Shown: positions 56,557-64,000 of the stretch, one piece after another | Numbering within the stretch: the stretch's first letter is position 1 | Layout of the letters: each line of letters opens with the position of its first letter | Assembly: GCA_965211775.1 (NCBI GenBank) | Contig: OZ242974.1 | Span: 682,001 to 746,000 of the forward strand | Reading direction: 5' to 3' | Length of the DNA stretch: 64,000 nucleotides | Source: Thiodiazotropha sp040506975 | GTDB lineage: Bacteria; Pseudomonadota; Gammaproteobacteria; Chromatiales; Chromatiaceae | Notes under the pieces: generated by a model | The model's database searches: none | What the model saw: only the letters and a program-made list of their open reading frames with translations | What the model was told of the DNA's origin: nothing | Program-made: the position numbers and the translations under genes

Positions 56557-56687
56557 GAACCTTGCACTTCCGCCGTTTTATCGGGCTGCTCCTTATCCGG
56601 TATGAAGAGCGGTCCCTTCTGGCCGCATGCGGTGATGAGCAGGAGTAGCGCCAACAATAGAATTTTTAATTGCAGTTGAGTTGGCAC
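56553..56687 (-). CDS. lptM: LPS-assembly-associated small lipoprotein LptM (YifL)
   Basis: A 44-residue lipoprotein. GTG start with GGGAGAG seven bases upstream; hydrophobic stretch then lipobox LITAC followed by GQKGPLFIPD, the YifL/LptM hallmark. In E. coli LptM helps maturation of the LptD/E translocon. The lptM-dapF-DUF484-xerC order is the usual one. The stop overlaps the dapF ATG. Confidence 0.9.
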   Translation of the reverse strand: MPTQLQLKILLLALLLLITACGQKGPLFIPDKEQPDKTAEVQGS

Positions 56688-56726
56688 CGGTTCTCTCCCG
56701 TTACTTGTATCCCAGACGTTGCATGT

Positions 56727-56987
56727 TTAGCATACATCAATTGATGTCACTAGGACATTCACGGAAGGTTTGGCTTTGTCTATCCCAATTATGGTGGCCG
56801 GTGCATAGATGATAATGGCGAAGCCAATCGCTACAATAACTGCTGTCGTCGGGGCCAATAAGGCAGCGTTTCCCGCTATCCCCATACTTATATGCCGATG
56901 TAGTGGATGGAGAGTAACAATGAGCAGGATGCCAAGGATCAAAACTCTTATAGGTGACTGCTGTTTGTTTATCGAATCCGGCTTCAT
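56727..56987 (-). CDS. Possible small membrane protein (doubtful)
   Basis: An 86-codon frame starting MKPDSINKQQSPIRVLI with two hydrophobic stretches (VLILGILLIVTL and LLAPTTAVIVAIGFAIIIYAP). No ribosome site is seen and no family is recognised. It is the only coding candidate in the ~375 bp between lptM and the YfhO-like gene, whose promoter must also lie here. Confidence 0.3.
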   Translation of the reverse strand: MKPDSINKQQSPIRVLILGILLIVTLHPLHRHISMGIAGNAALLAPTTAVIVAIGFAIIIYAPATIIGIDKAKPSVNVLVTSIDVC

Positions 56988-57062
56988 GGCAAAAGAGCGT
57001 TGCTTGATGGCTTTTAACGGGGCGGTACTGGAGCCAATGCAATTAAAGGAATTAACCAGTCG

Positions 57063-59600
57063 ATGAACGGACCGCTTTCCCTGCTTGCTCAACGCTCTGC
57101 ACCCTTGCTGGCGCTGATTTTGATTGCGGTCATCATGCTGGGTGCGAATCCCCTCGTCGGAGAAACCATTGCGCCCTTCGATTTTCTTGTCCAATTTCCA
57201 GGTTGGAAGAATACCGAGATCGAAAGCCCGGTTAAGCACCGTAAGCACTCTGATGTACTCGATGCCAAACTGCCATCCTGGCGTTACGCCCGGGAAAAAC
57301 TGCGCCAGGGGGAACTGCCTCTTTGGAATCCCCACGTGCTTGGTGGAAACCCTCTGTTACTATTGGTTACCCGTTCGATTTTGACCCCGGCCTTTGCCGC
57401 ATACACATTATTCGGTAACGAAGCTGTCGGTTTGTATGCCGCTGCTTTGGTGAATCTCCTCATCGTCTCTATCGGGAGCTATTTACTGTTTGCGAGTTTG
57501 ACAGGAAATCGTCTGGCAGCTTTGCTCGGTGCGGTTGCCTTCAGCTATTCCGGTTTTAACACCTCATGGTTTCTTTGGCATCATGTGAATACCAGTATCT
57601 GGATTCCGTGGATGCTCTTCTTCGCCGTGCGCATTGCACAGACGGGCGATGCCAAACATGTGTCCTGGTTGGCCATCGCGTCGACATTGATGATTCTAGG
57701 TGGATTCCCAACGGTAGCCGTGTATGGCTATATCGCATTGCTGCTGCTGTTTCTCAGTTGGTCACTGTTTTCGCGGAATTCGTACCGAGTGGTTATTAGC
57801 AGAGGCGCGTTGGGTGTGACGGGAATGCTCCTGTCGTTAATGATGGCCGCGCTGTTTCTCTATTGCCTGGACGAGTCTCTGGAGCGTCTCGATCTAAGCT
57901 ATCGCAGGGGGGGGAGCGCCTTTCGCAAGGTCCAGGATCTGCTGCTCTATGTTCAGCCGTTCAGGGAGGGACCGTTAACCCTGGGCAGGACAGGATATGT
58001 GGGTTTGATACCGCTGATACTCTTTCTGCCGGCTCTATGGCTCACCCTGAGGCGTCGTTTGGAATGGAGATATGCATGGGGAGTGTCGCTGGTTTTGCTG
58101 ATTGCGCCATTGGCCTTCGCCTGGATTCCCATGGATTACATCAGGCAGATCCCTCTGATCGGGACCAGTATGATTAACAGGCTGATTCTTATCATTGGAC
58201 TTGGCTTGTCGTTACTCAGTGCCTTGGTTCTCTCAGCCGCTTACCGGCGTTTCGGCAAAAAAGCACCGGCATGGGCCACCATGGTTTTATTGCTTCTGCT
58301 GGCCGTTCAGGTGGTTGACCAGCGCCGGGTGTTTCAATCATTGGTGGGTCATGTAAAAGCAGATACGATCTATCCTGCTACTGCCACGATCGACTATGCC
58401 AGGGGCAGGATTGAGCCGCTGCAAAACGTGATAGCCGATCGCGGATATATCGTATCGGGAGTAGTATCGGCCTACGGTCTTTCAGAGTGGTATGCCCACG
58501 GTTTTCATACGCCGGCAGAGAAGCGGCTCCTTGAAGGGGCCATCACCAGGCCTTTTTTAACACCTACGGCATCGGCCTTTTTGTGCAGCCAGGTTAATTT
58601 TGCAAATCCGGTGTTTCTGGCCTATCTGGGTGTCAGGTATGTACTCTGTTCCGATGAAACGATGCATGGGGGAAAAGTTGAGCGAAAACTTGTTTTTGAT
58701 ACGATTGATCTAAGTCAAGGCGAGAGTGGTGGATTGAGATTGACAGGGGAGAGGATTGTTCAGCTCGTCGAATTGCACCAACACGTCTCGTTTGATGAGG
58801 TAGAGTTGGCCTTGGAGGGTATCAATATTGATAGCAGGGTTGGTGTTAGGCTTAAGCTGTGGATGGGTTCGGAACTACTAACCGAAACTGCGCCATGCTC
58901 TTTGCAAGGTGATTCGGAGGAGGTATATTTTAGGTGTAGTTTCGCCAGTCAGATTTTACTGCACAAGGGACGCTATGAGCTGGAAATCATTGTAGAAGGG
59001 GAGAGTGCATCTGCTTCTCTCAGTGCAGTGGTTTATCCTTCGAGCTCTCCGCTGTTACAGCTGCAAGTGGGAAACAGTTCAAGCGAAAGGGTGCTGGGAT
59101 TGCGTGGATACAGACGCACAAATGTCTTTGTTTATCGGATAGTATTGAGCGGTGATAATAATTCATATATTGTGCATGAGCTGGAACCCGGTGTGGTTCT
59201 GGTGGAAAACAGGCTAGTCAACGGCAGTGCCTATTTTTTATCATCCCTTAGTGGTCTGTCCGATGCCCGTTACGATCAACTAAGGCTGAATACTTATAAC
59301 GACACCTCGATGCAGTTTGAGTACATTGGGGATAGACCTGGATGGGTGGTCATTCCGGTTAGGATGTATCCCGGCTGGTTATGCTTGGTTAATGGGAAAA
59401 AGGTGGAACCGGCGCTTTTCAAAGGGGTGATGCCTGCAGTACCGGTACGCGGCAACAGCAGAGTTGATTTCATCTATTCGCCGACCCACTACGCAGTTCC
59501 TGCTGCGGTTTCTATTCTCGGAGTACTGCTTGTCTTGCTTTTATCACTCAATGCACAATCGATTAACCGATGGTTAACGGACCATTACAAAACAAACTGA
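57063..59600 (+). CDS. YfhO-like multi-spanning membrane protein
   Basis: An 845-residue protein with about twelve membrane helices in residues ~12-430, one near the C-terminus (~815-835) and a large soluble part between (~435-810). The segment LPLWNPHVLGGNPLLLLVTRS is typical of YfhO/PMT-like proteins, which glycosylate surface polymers in Gram-positives. The C-terminal segment VIPVRMYPGWLCLVNGKKVEP is also family-like. Its stop (TGA) shares its A with the ATG of the next gene, so the two are translationally coupled. Probably part of surface glycan decoration. Confidence 0.8.
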   Translation: MNGPLSLLAQRSAPLLALILIAVIMLGANPLVGETIAPFDFLVQFPGWKNTEIESPVKHRKHSDVLDAKLPSWRYAREKLRQGELPLWNPHVLGGNPLLLLVTRSILTPAFAAYTLFGNEAVGLYAAALVNLLIVSIGSYLLFASLTGNRLAALLGAVAFSYSGFNTSWFLWHHVNTSIWIPWMLFFAVRIAQTGDAKHVSWLAIASTLMILGGFPTVAVYGYIALLLLFLSWSLFSRNSYRVVISRGALGVTGMLLSLMMAALFLYCLDESLERLDLSYRRGGSAFRKVQDLLLYVQPFREGPLTLGRTGYVGLIPLILFLPALWLTLRRRLEWRYAWGVSLVLLIAPLAFAWIPMDYIRQIPLIGTSMINRLILIIGLGLSLLSALVLSAAYRRFGKKAPAWATMVLLLLLAVQVVDQRRVFQSLVGHVKADTIYPATATIDYARGRIEPLQNVIADRGYIVSGVVSAYGLSEWYAHGFHTPAEKRLLEGAITRPFLTPTASAFLCSQVNFANPVFLAYLGVRYVLCSDETMHGGKVERKLVFDTIDLSQGESGGLRLTGERIVQLVELHQHVSFDEVELALEGINIDSRVGVRLKLWMGSELLTETAPCSLQGDSEEVYFRCSFASQILLHKGRYELEIIVEGESASASLSAVVYPSSSPLLQLQVGNSSSERVLGLRGYRRTNVFVYRIVLSGDNNSYIVHELEPGVVLVENRLVNGSAYFLSSLSGLSDARYDQLRLNTYNDTSMQFEYIGDRPGWVVIPVRMYPGWLCLVNGKKVEPALFKGVMPAVPVRGNSRVDFIYSPTHYAVPAAVSILGVLLVLLLSLNAQSINRWLTDHYKTN

Positions 59601-61639
59601 TGGGTAATCGCATCTATCTACGGACGCTTGGTCGCTTTGGTCTCGCATTGCTTATCTTTGTTGTCTCCTCGGCGCTGATTCGTTATTGGTTGACTGCTGG
59701 TCTGCCAATAACTGCGCATGCTCACGGTGTCCATGACGATGCATTGTTCATACGCTTGGCGGAGAGTGTGGTGTCCGGTCAGTGGCTGGGTGATTACGAC
59801 AAGCTGACATTGGTGGAAGCGCCGCTCTATCCTCTGTATATTGCCGCAAACTATTTACTGGGTTTGCAGTTCAAGACCATGGAGCACGCAATCTACATTG
59901 TGGCCTGCGTGATTCTCTATCTGGCTTTGATAAAGGCAAAAGTCAATCCTTTTCTGGCCCTGGTGCCATTTACACTCTTGCTTTTCAATCCCTATCATCA
60001 CGGTAGTGTCGAGCGGGGGTGGTTCTATGCGGCAATAGTGTTTTTAGTCATTGCCGGTATTTACTACATGATTTCGATGCGAACCGTATCGGGGAGTGTT
60101 AGGCCGTCTCACGCGTTTCTGTTGGGTTTGGGCTTGGCATCACTCTATCTTTCCCGGGAAGAGACGATTTGGCTTTACCCCTTGCTAGCGGTTGCATTTA
60201 CTCTCCTTTTCTACCAGCCGGATAGACAGAGAGCACTGCTGTTGATGGGTAAGGCGTTGCCATTGCTGCTGTTGGGTATGGCAATACCAATTTCAGCGGT
60301 ATTGAGTATGAATTATATGAAATATGGATATTTCGGAATCAAAGACAGCGCAGTTAAGGAGTTTAAAACCACATTCAGGCTGATGAAGAGCGTGCATACT
60401 GATGGGGAAAAGCCCTTTGTCGATGTGACTCACAGGTCACTAACTCAAATGTTCGATGTGAGCCCCGCGTTGGCCAGGTTCCAACCCCATTTGCAGGGTG
60501 GTCTGGGCAAGCAATGGGGTGGACTGATGTGCAAACGGCATGCAGAGGCATGCAACGAGATCGGTGGCGGTTACATTTTCTGGGCATTGCGTGATGCTCT
60601 CGCCGCTGAGGGTTTTTACCAAAGCCCGGATAAGATGAGATCTGCGTACAGTGAAATCAGTGAAGAGTTGCAAAGGGGGTGCAGCAGCGGACAACTGGAC
60701 TGTTCGCGCACTGTCTGGCCTCTCCGCTATCCGATCAGATTAGAGAGGATAGACGACTATCTGGCAAAATTGCCAGCCTTCGTGAATTATATGGTATCAG
60801 GTTTAAACGGGCGCCTACCTAGCTATGGCGCTTCACATGGTCCGGAAGAGAGACTCGAGGTGTTTAAGAGGCTGTCGAATACCGCCATCAAAGCAAAAAC
60901 ACTCCGGGATCAATACTCGGTTTCCGGGTGGTTGATTTCAGATAGCCAGGAAAAATATATCGCGATTGTGCCAAAGCCATTTGCTGCCTATACCAATCGT
61001 TTCAGCTTGAAGTCGAGCCGGGATGTGCAGCGTCACTTTAAAGACAATGCAGATTCTGCCTTGTCGCGGTTTAACGTGGAAGGGCCTTGTAAGGGTGGTC
61101 AGTGCGAACTATTGGTGATGTCTGGTGGTGAACATACTAAATTCGACCAGGCATTGATTCGCCCCGGGGCTGACTTGAAAAGAGCAGGAATGCATCTGCA
61201 CATCGACTCGGTTAAGCAGAAACAAAGTAACCAGCCGTTATTATGGGTTGACCAGTTCAAAATCAATGCCTTTAAAAAAATCGGTAAATTGTACAATCAC
61301 GCACTTGTCTATCTTACGTTGTTTGCCACCATGGTATTTGCGATTGCCTGTTTTGCCTTTCTTTTTAGGGGATATAGAAGCCTTTTGCTGTGGGGCGCCT
61401 TGATTGCGGTCATAGGTGTCGCTACGCGTTTGGGAGTGCTTGCCCTGTTCGATGATTTTACCCAAAGTCCTGTTATCGGGCAGTTCCGCCACTTTATTCC
61501 GATTATGCCGTTGCTGCTTCTCTATATCGGGTTGAATTTTCTTATTCTTTTTGAACTGCCGGCCGTGTTGCGAAAATCGGCAACAATGGGCGTTAAAACT
61601 GACCGGGCTAAGCCTGGAAACCGGCCCTTAACTCTGTAG
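59600..61639 (+). CDS. Multi-spanning membrane protein, probable glycosyltransferase-type
   Basis: A 679-residue protein with about ten helices: most in ~10-260 and three or four near the C-terminus (~560-660), with a soluble central region (~265-550). The early acidic pair in AHGVHDDALFIRLAESV sits where GT-C glycosyltransferases carry their catalytic Asp-Asp/Glu, and EAPLYPLYIAANYLLG resembles that class. I cannot name a family. The ATG at 59600 overlaps the upstream TGA; an earlier start is possible but would overlap more. Confidence 0.7.
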   Translation: MGNRIYLRTLGRFGLALLIFVVSSALIRYWLTAGLPITAHAHGVHDDALFIRLAESVVSGQWLGDYDKLTLVEAPLYPLYIAANYLLGLQFKTMEHAIYIVACVILYLALIKAKVNPFLALVPFTLLLFNPYHHGSVERGWFYAAIVFLVIAGIYYMISMRTVSGSVRPSHAFLLGLGLASLYLSREETIWLYPLLAVAFTLLFYQPDRQRALLLMGKALPLLLLGMAIPISAVLSMNYMKYGYFGIKDSAVKEFKTTFRLMKSVHTDGEKPFVDVTHRSLTQMFDVSPALARFQPHLQGGLGKQWGGLMCKRHAEACNEIGGGYIFWALRDALAAEGFYQSPDKMRSAYSEISEELQRGCSSGQLDCSRTVWPLRYPIRLERIDDYLAKLPAFVNYMVSGLNGRLPSYGASHGPEERLEVFKRLSNTAIKAKTLRDQYSVSGWLISDSQEKYIAIVPKPFAAYTNRFSLKSSRDVQRHFKDNADSALSRFNVEGPCKGGQCELLVMSGGEHTKFDQALIRPGADLKRAGMHLHIDSVKQKQSNQPLLWVDQFKINAFKKIGKLYNHALVYLTLFATMVFAIACFAFLFRGYRSLLLWGALIAVIGVATRLGVLALFDDFTQSPVIGQFRHFIPIMPLLLLYIGLNFLILFELPAVLRKSATMGVKTDRAKPGNRPLTL

Positions 61640-61686
61640 CGGATGACCGCGATGTAAACTGACCATATAACCACAGGGCTCTATGG

Positions 61687-62598
61687 TCATGATTTTGAGG
61701 GGTCCGCGGATGAGTGCGGTGAGATTGTTACCGACAGGGCAGCTAATATAATTTCGATAAAGATATAAAAGACCCTGTTAAGTGCAGCCAGGATAATCGC
61801 AGTATTAATATCCAGAAAAGGCGCCAGGCCAATCACCAGAACCGATTCGCGGATGCCGATGCCGGCGGGAGCGAAAGGTACAGCAAATCCTACCGCATAA
61901 CTGAATGCATAGAGCCCAATAATAAAAACCAGACCAATCTCGGATGCTGAGAAAGGTGTCAAAGTAATCCAAAAAGCGAACCCGAGTGCCAGCCATATCA
62001 GCAGTGAAGTTATAAAGGATAGGGGCGTGTATAACAATCGCCGACAGTAATCATACAGCCTCTTACGATGGTGTCTCAACTGTGGCAGCAACAGAAGGAA
62101 TGAAGTAGTGCCTAGTATTGCCAGCAGGATGGTCAATGGGACTTTTTGAGTCAGTGTGATCAAGAGTTGATATTGCGTGAAACTGATGAGCAATAGACCA
62201 AAGATGAAAGCGCTGAAAACGACCCAGAATGTTTCTAGCAAGATGGTGTCACGTACGGTCTGGTTATCGAGACCGGCAGATTTATACATCCCGATTTTAC
62301 CAACAAACTGCCATATCGAGCCGGGTATGTATTTGCCCAGTTGCGTAATGTTGTAGATACTGAAACTTTTGGAAAACAAAAAATTGACTTTATAGTGGAG
62401 TAACGATTGGTGCATGATAGCTACCAACAGCAGTTTGCCGATGGTAAGTGCGAGCAGGGAGTAGACTATTATTTCAATCGGAAGAAGCTTCACAACGTCG
62501 ACCACGCGGTGGAGATTTCCCAGCAGGAAGAAAAAAATAAAGCTTAAGACAACCACCCACCATAGAGTCTTAAATGCGGTTTTTATGTTTACTTGCAC
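61687..62598 (-). CDS. Flippase-like membrane protein (UPF0104/LPG-synthase TM type)
   Basis: A 303-residue protein with eight or nine membrane helices. The motifs YNITQLGKYIPGSIWQFVGK and VPFAPAGIGIRESVLV are hallmarks of the UPF0104 superfamily, whose members move or modify lipid-linked molecules. GTG start, overlapping the pyruvyl transferase gene by 10 bp. Convergent with the membrane protein gene at 59600. Confidence 0.87.
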   Translation of the reverse strand: MQVNIKTAFKTLWWVVVLSFIFFFLLGNLHRVVDVVKLLPIEIIVYSLLALTIGKLLLVAIMHQSLLHYKVNFLFSKSFSIYNITQLGKYIPGSIWQFVGKIGMYKSAGLDNQTVRDTILLETFWVVFSAFIFGLLLISFTQYQLLITLTQKVPLTILLAILGTTSFLLLLPQLRHHRKRLYDYCRRLLYTPLSFITSLLIWLALGFAFWITLTPFSASEIGLVFIIGLYAFSYAVGFAVPFAPAGIGIRESVLVIGLAPFLDINTAIILAALNRVFYIFIEIILAALSVTISPHSSADPSKS

Positions 62599-63863
62599 GA
62601 TTTGCCTTGATCCAGAAGGTTAAACAAATAGGCGAACTGTTTATAAGCGGAAGCCTTTGCGTGTTTCTGCTGTTGCTTGATTTTTTGGTGTATTGATGGT
62701 TCGTTATGCAGCGTGTGTCGAATCGTTTCAAGCATGAGTTCGGAATTAAGCTGGCTGAAGTCAAAGACAAGATCACCAAGGCCGAAAAAATCCATCACTT
62801 CCTGATATTTGTGGCTCCAGCCCAGCACTATAACAGGCTGGCCGCTGGCTAGTGCGGCGATCATTGCATGAAATCGGGAAACCATCACAAGCCTGCAATA
62901 ACTCATTAGCTGTTTTATGCCTGGTGTATTGACATCAAAATCAACATAATAGATTGGTGCTGATTCGTGGTTATCACCATCCAACTGGTTAATGATATCT
63001 CTGATCACGGGCAGGTCATTATTGCGCAGCCTGGACATTTCATCTTTGCGGGTAGCGTTTGGATAGAGAAGTATGGCGTACCCTTGCGCTAGGAGTTGAC
63101 GGCAAAGTGTTGCGATTTGATGGTGGTAGCTGTTGTCTTGTCGCTGCGGCATTGCTGCCAGTACGCTACTGGGGCAGATACCGATCAGTTCCCTGTCTTC
63201 TCGCTGAAGTCTGTTGCTGAGAGCGGCAAGTTGCGGGCGACTTTCGACGCTGATCATGTCTTGTGGCCGGTGAAGAAAGGCTACATCGGCAACCGGTTCG
63301 ACATAACAGGTATCCAGTGACAATGATTGCAAGTGTTGATGAGTAGTGGCTCCGCGGGCAAATATTTGATCGATTCTCGATAGGGTATGTCTGGCGAGGA
63401 AGTGATTCAGCGGATTATTGAATGGCCCGGCGGCCTGAGAGAACTTAACCACCGGCGTGTCAAGTAGGAGAGCCGGCACCAGGGTGAGAACGTTGTAGGG
63501 CAAAAACTTTTCTCTGCCATCAATGAAAGCGACGCCGGCTAGATCGATAAGGACATCGGAACTGCCAAGGGAGCGGACGGATTCGGGTGTTAGTCTGGCC
63601 ATGACTTTAAGACGCAGGCCGTTAAGCAACATCAATAGAAGTGAGCAGGGTAGAAGTACAGTAACCAGGTACAAGGGATCTGCGCTGTAAACCTTAATCC
63701 TTGGATCATTGATGAGTTCCCGGTCCCGCTTTGGATAATAAGTGTAGATGTTGAAGTTCGCCTCTGGATAGCGATCGCGTATTCTTCCGATAGTGGTGGT
63801 TAACATGGCCTCAGCACCCCGGTTGCCACTCACTGTTGCTGCAATGATTGAGATGGTTTTCAT
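62589..63863 (-). CDS. Polysaccharide pyruvyl transferase-family protein
   Basis: A 424-residue protein of the PS_pyruv_trans family (CsaB/WcaK-like). SGNRGAEAMLTTTIGRI near the N-terminus and RLVMVSRFHAMIAALASGQPVIVLGWSHKYQEVM near the C-terminus (in two ≤20-residue blocks RFHAMIAALASGQPVI and GWSHKYQEVMDFFG) match the family. It would add pyruvate ketals to surface glycans using PEP. Overlaps the flippase-like gene and, by ATGA, the partial gene upstream. Confidence 0.87.
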   Translation of the reverse strand: MKTISIIAATVSGNRGAEAMLTTTIGRIRDRYPEANFNIYTYYPKRDRELINDPRIKVYSADPLYLVTVLLPCSLLLMLLNGLRLKVMARLTPESVRSLGSSDVLIDLAGVAFIDGREKFLPYNVLTLVPALLLDTPVVKFSQAAGPFNNPLNHFLARHTLSRIDQIFARGATTHQHLQSLSLDTCYVEPVADVAFLHRPQDMISVESRPQLAALSNRLQREDRELIGICPSSVLAAMPQRQDNSYHHQIATLCRQLLAQGYAILLYPNATRKDEMSRLRNNDLPVIRDIINQLDGDNHESAPIYYVDFDVNTPGIKQLMSYCRLVMVSRFHAMIAALASGQPVIVLGWSHKYQEVMDFFGLGDLVFDFSQLNSELMLETIRHTLHNEPSIHQKIKQQQKHAKASAYKQFAYLFNLLDQGKSCK

Positions 63864-64000
63864 GGTAAGGTTTCGATGCCTTTTCTAAGGTAGAGGTAGG
63901 CTTTTAGCAGCGGACGAGGTAATTTGAATATCAACTTGTTCCACTGTGATGATTCACTCCAGCGCATGTTAAACAGTGTAAACAGCGCGGTGAGCCAAGC
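63860..64000 (-). CDS. C-terminal end of an upstream gene, cut by the window
   Basis: 47 codons in frame to the window edge, ending KLPRPLLKAYLYLRKGIETLP. The stop TGA overlaps the ATG of the pyruvyl transferase gene. The basic, hydrophobic end (LLKAYLYLRKG) is common at the C-terminus of family 2 glycosyltransferases, which would fit the neighbourhood, but the fragment is too short to be sure. Confidence 0.65.
   Translation of the reverse strand, partial: AWLTALFTLFNMRWSESSQWNKLIFKLPRPLLKAYLYLRKGIETLP

Overview
The window comes from a gammaproteobacterium. Gene orders typical of that class are present: lptM-dapF-DUF484-xerC, hslV-hslU-DUF971-ubiE-ubiJ-ubiB, and polA next to engB. Metabolic content points to a chemolithoautotroph of the sulfur-oxidiser/symbiont type: a broken DsrC/TusE-family gene, a proton-pumping pyrophosphatase beside a PPi-dependent phosphofructokinase (a pairing known from Calvin-cycle sulfur-oxidising symbionts), and a pyruvate:ferredoxin oxidoreductase operon. 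Species cannot be fixed from the sequence. The heavy IS load and several freshly broken genes suggest relaxed selection, as in a host-associated lineage; that is inference.

Layout. 1-5.6 kb: an MscS-like channel, an MgtE_N/CBS protein split by an IS1595 element, an intact MgtE, a transposase fossil and a ParE-type toxin/antitoxin pair; a second IS1595 copy lies at the left edge. 5.7-9.1 kb: comM split by an IS1380 element, then ubiK. 9.2-11.9 kb: a nitrogen-response unit (TorF-like porin, glnK, amtB) preceded by two tandem NtrC-type sites and a possible sigma-54 promoter. 12.4-16.0 kb: a DUF4124 protein, a diguanylate cyclase and a DsrC-like gene split by IS1380. 16.2-22.1 kb: polA, a three-hairpin small-RNA candidate, engB, bacteriohemerythrin, moaC, a phosphodiesterase and ppa. 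22.5-26.7 kb: a degenerate IS200/IS605 element, hppA and pfp. 26.7-32.3 kb: an adenylate kinase carrying a histone H1-like tail, followed by two IS1380-family elements around a small DUF4124 gene. 32.4-38.7 kb: DUF1451, ubiB, ubiJ, ubiE, DUF971, hslU, hslV. 38.8-46.7 kb: a LolA-like/MMPL export pair, an IS4-type element, and a diguanylate cyclase translationally coupled to a periplasmic iron-binding-like protein. 46.8-54.1 kb: the porG-porA-porB operon whose fourth gene (a GltD-like flavoprotein with a ferredoxin domain) is broken by IS1380 and by a frameshift, and a divergent CysB-type regulator. 54.1-56.7 kb: xerC, DUF484, dapF, lptM. 57.1-64 kb: a surface-glycan/membrane cluster (YfhO-like, a multi-spanning membrane protein, a flippase-like protein, a polysaccharide pyruvyl transferase and the end of another gene).

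The dominant theme is insertion. Four nearly identical 1568-bp IS1380 copies and one divergent 1560-bp relative each sit between 4-bp duplications of the form nTAr (ATAG, TTAA, CTAA, CTAA, CTAG). Four have interrupted a gene whose reading frame is restored exactly when the IS and one duplication are removed. The most unusual intact gene is the adenylate kinase/H1-like fusion; the most interesting non-coding segment is the structured RNA candidate between polA and engB, the locus that holds Spot 42 or ErsA in other gammaproteobacteria.
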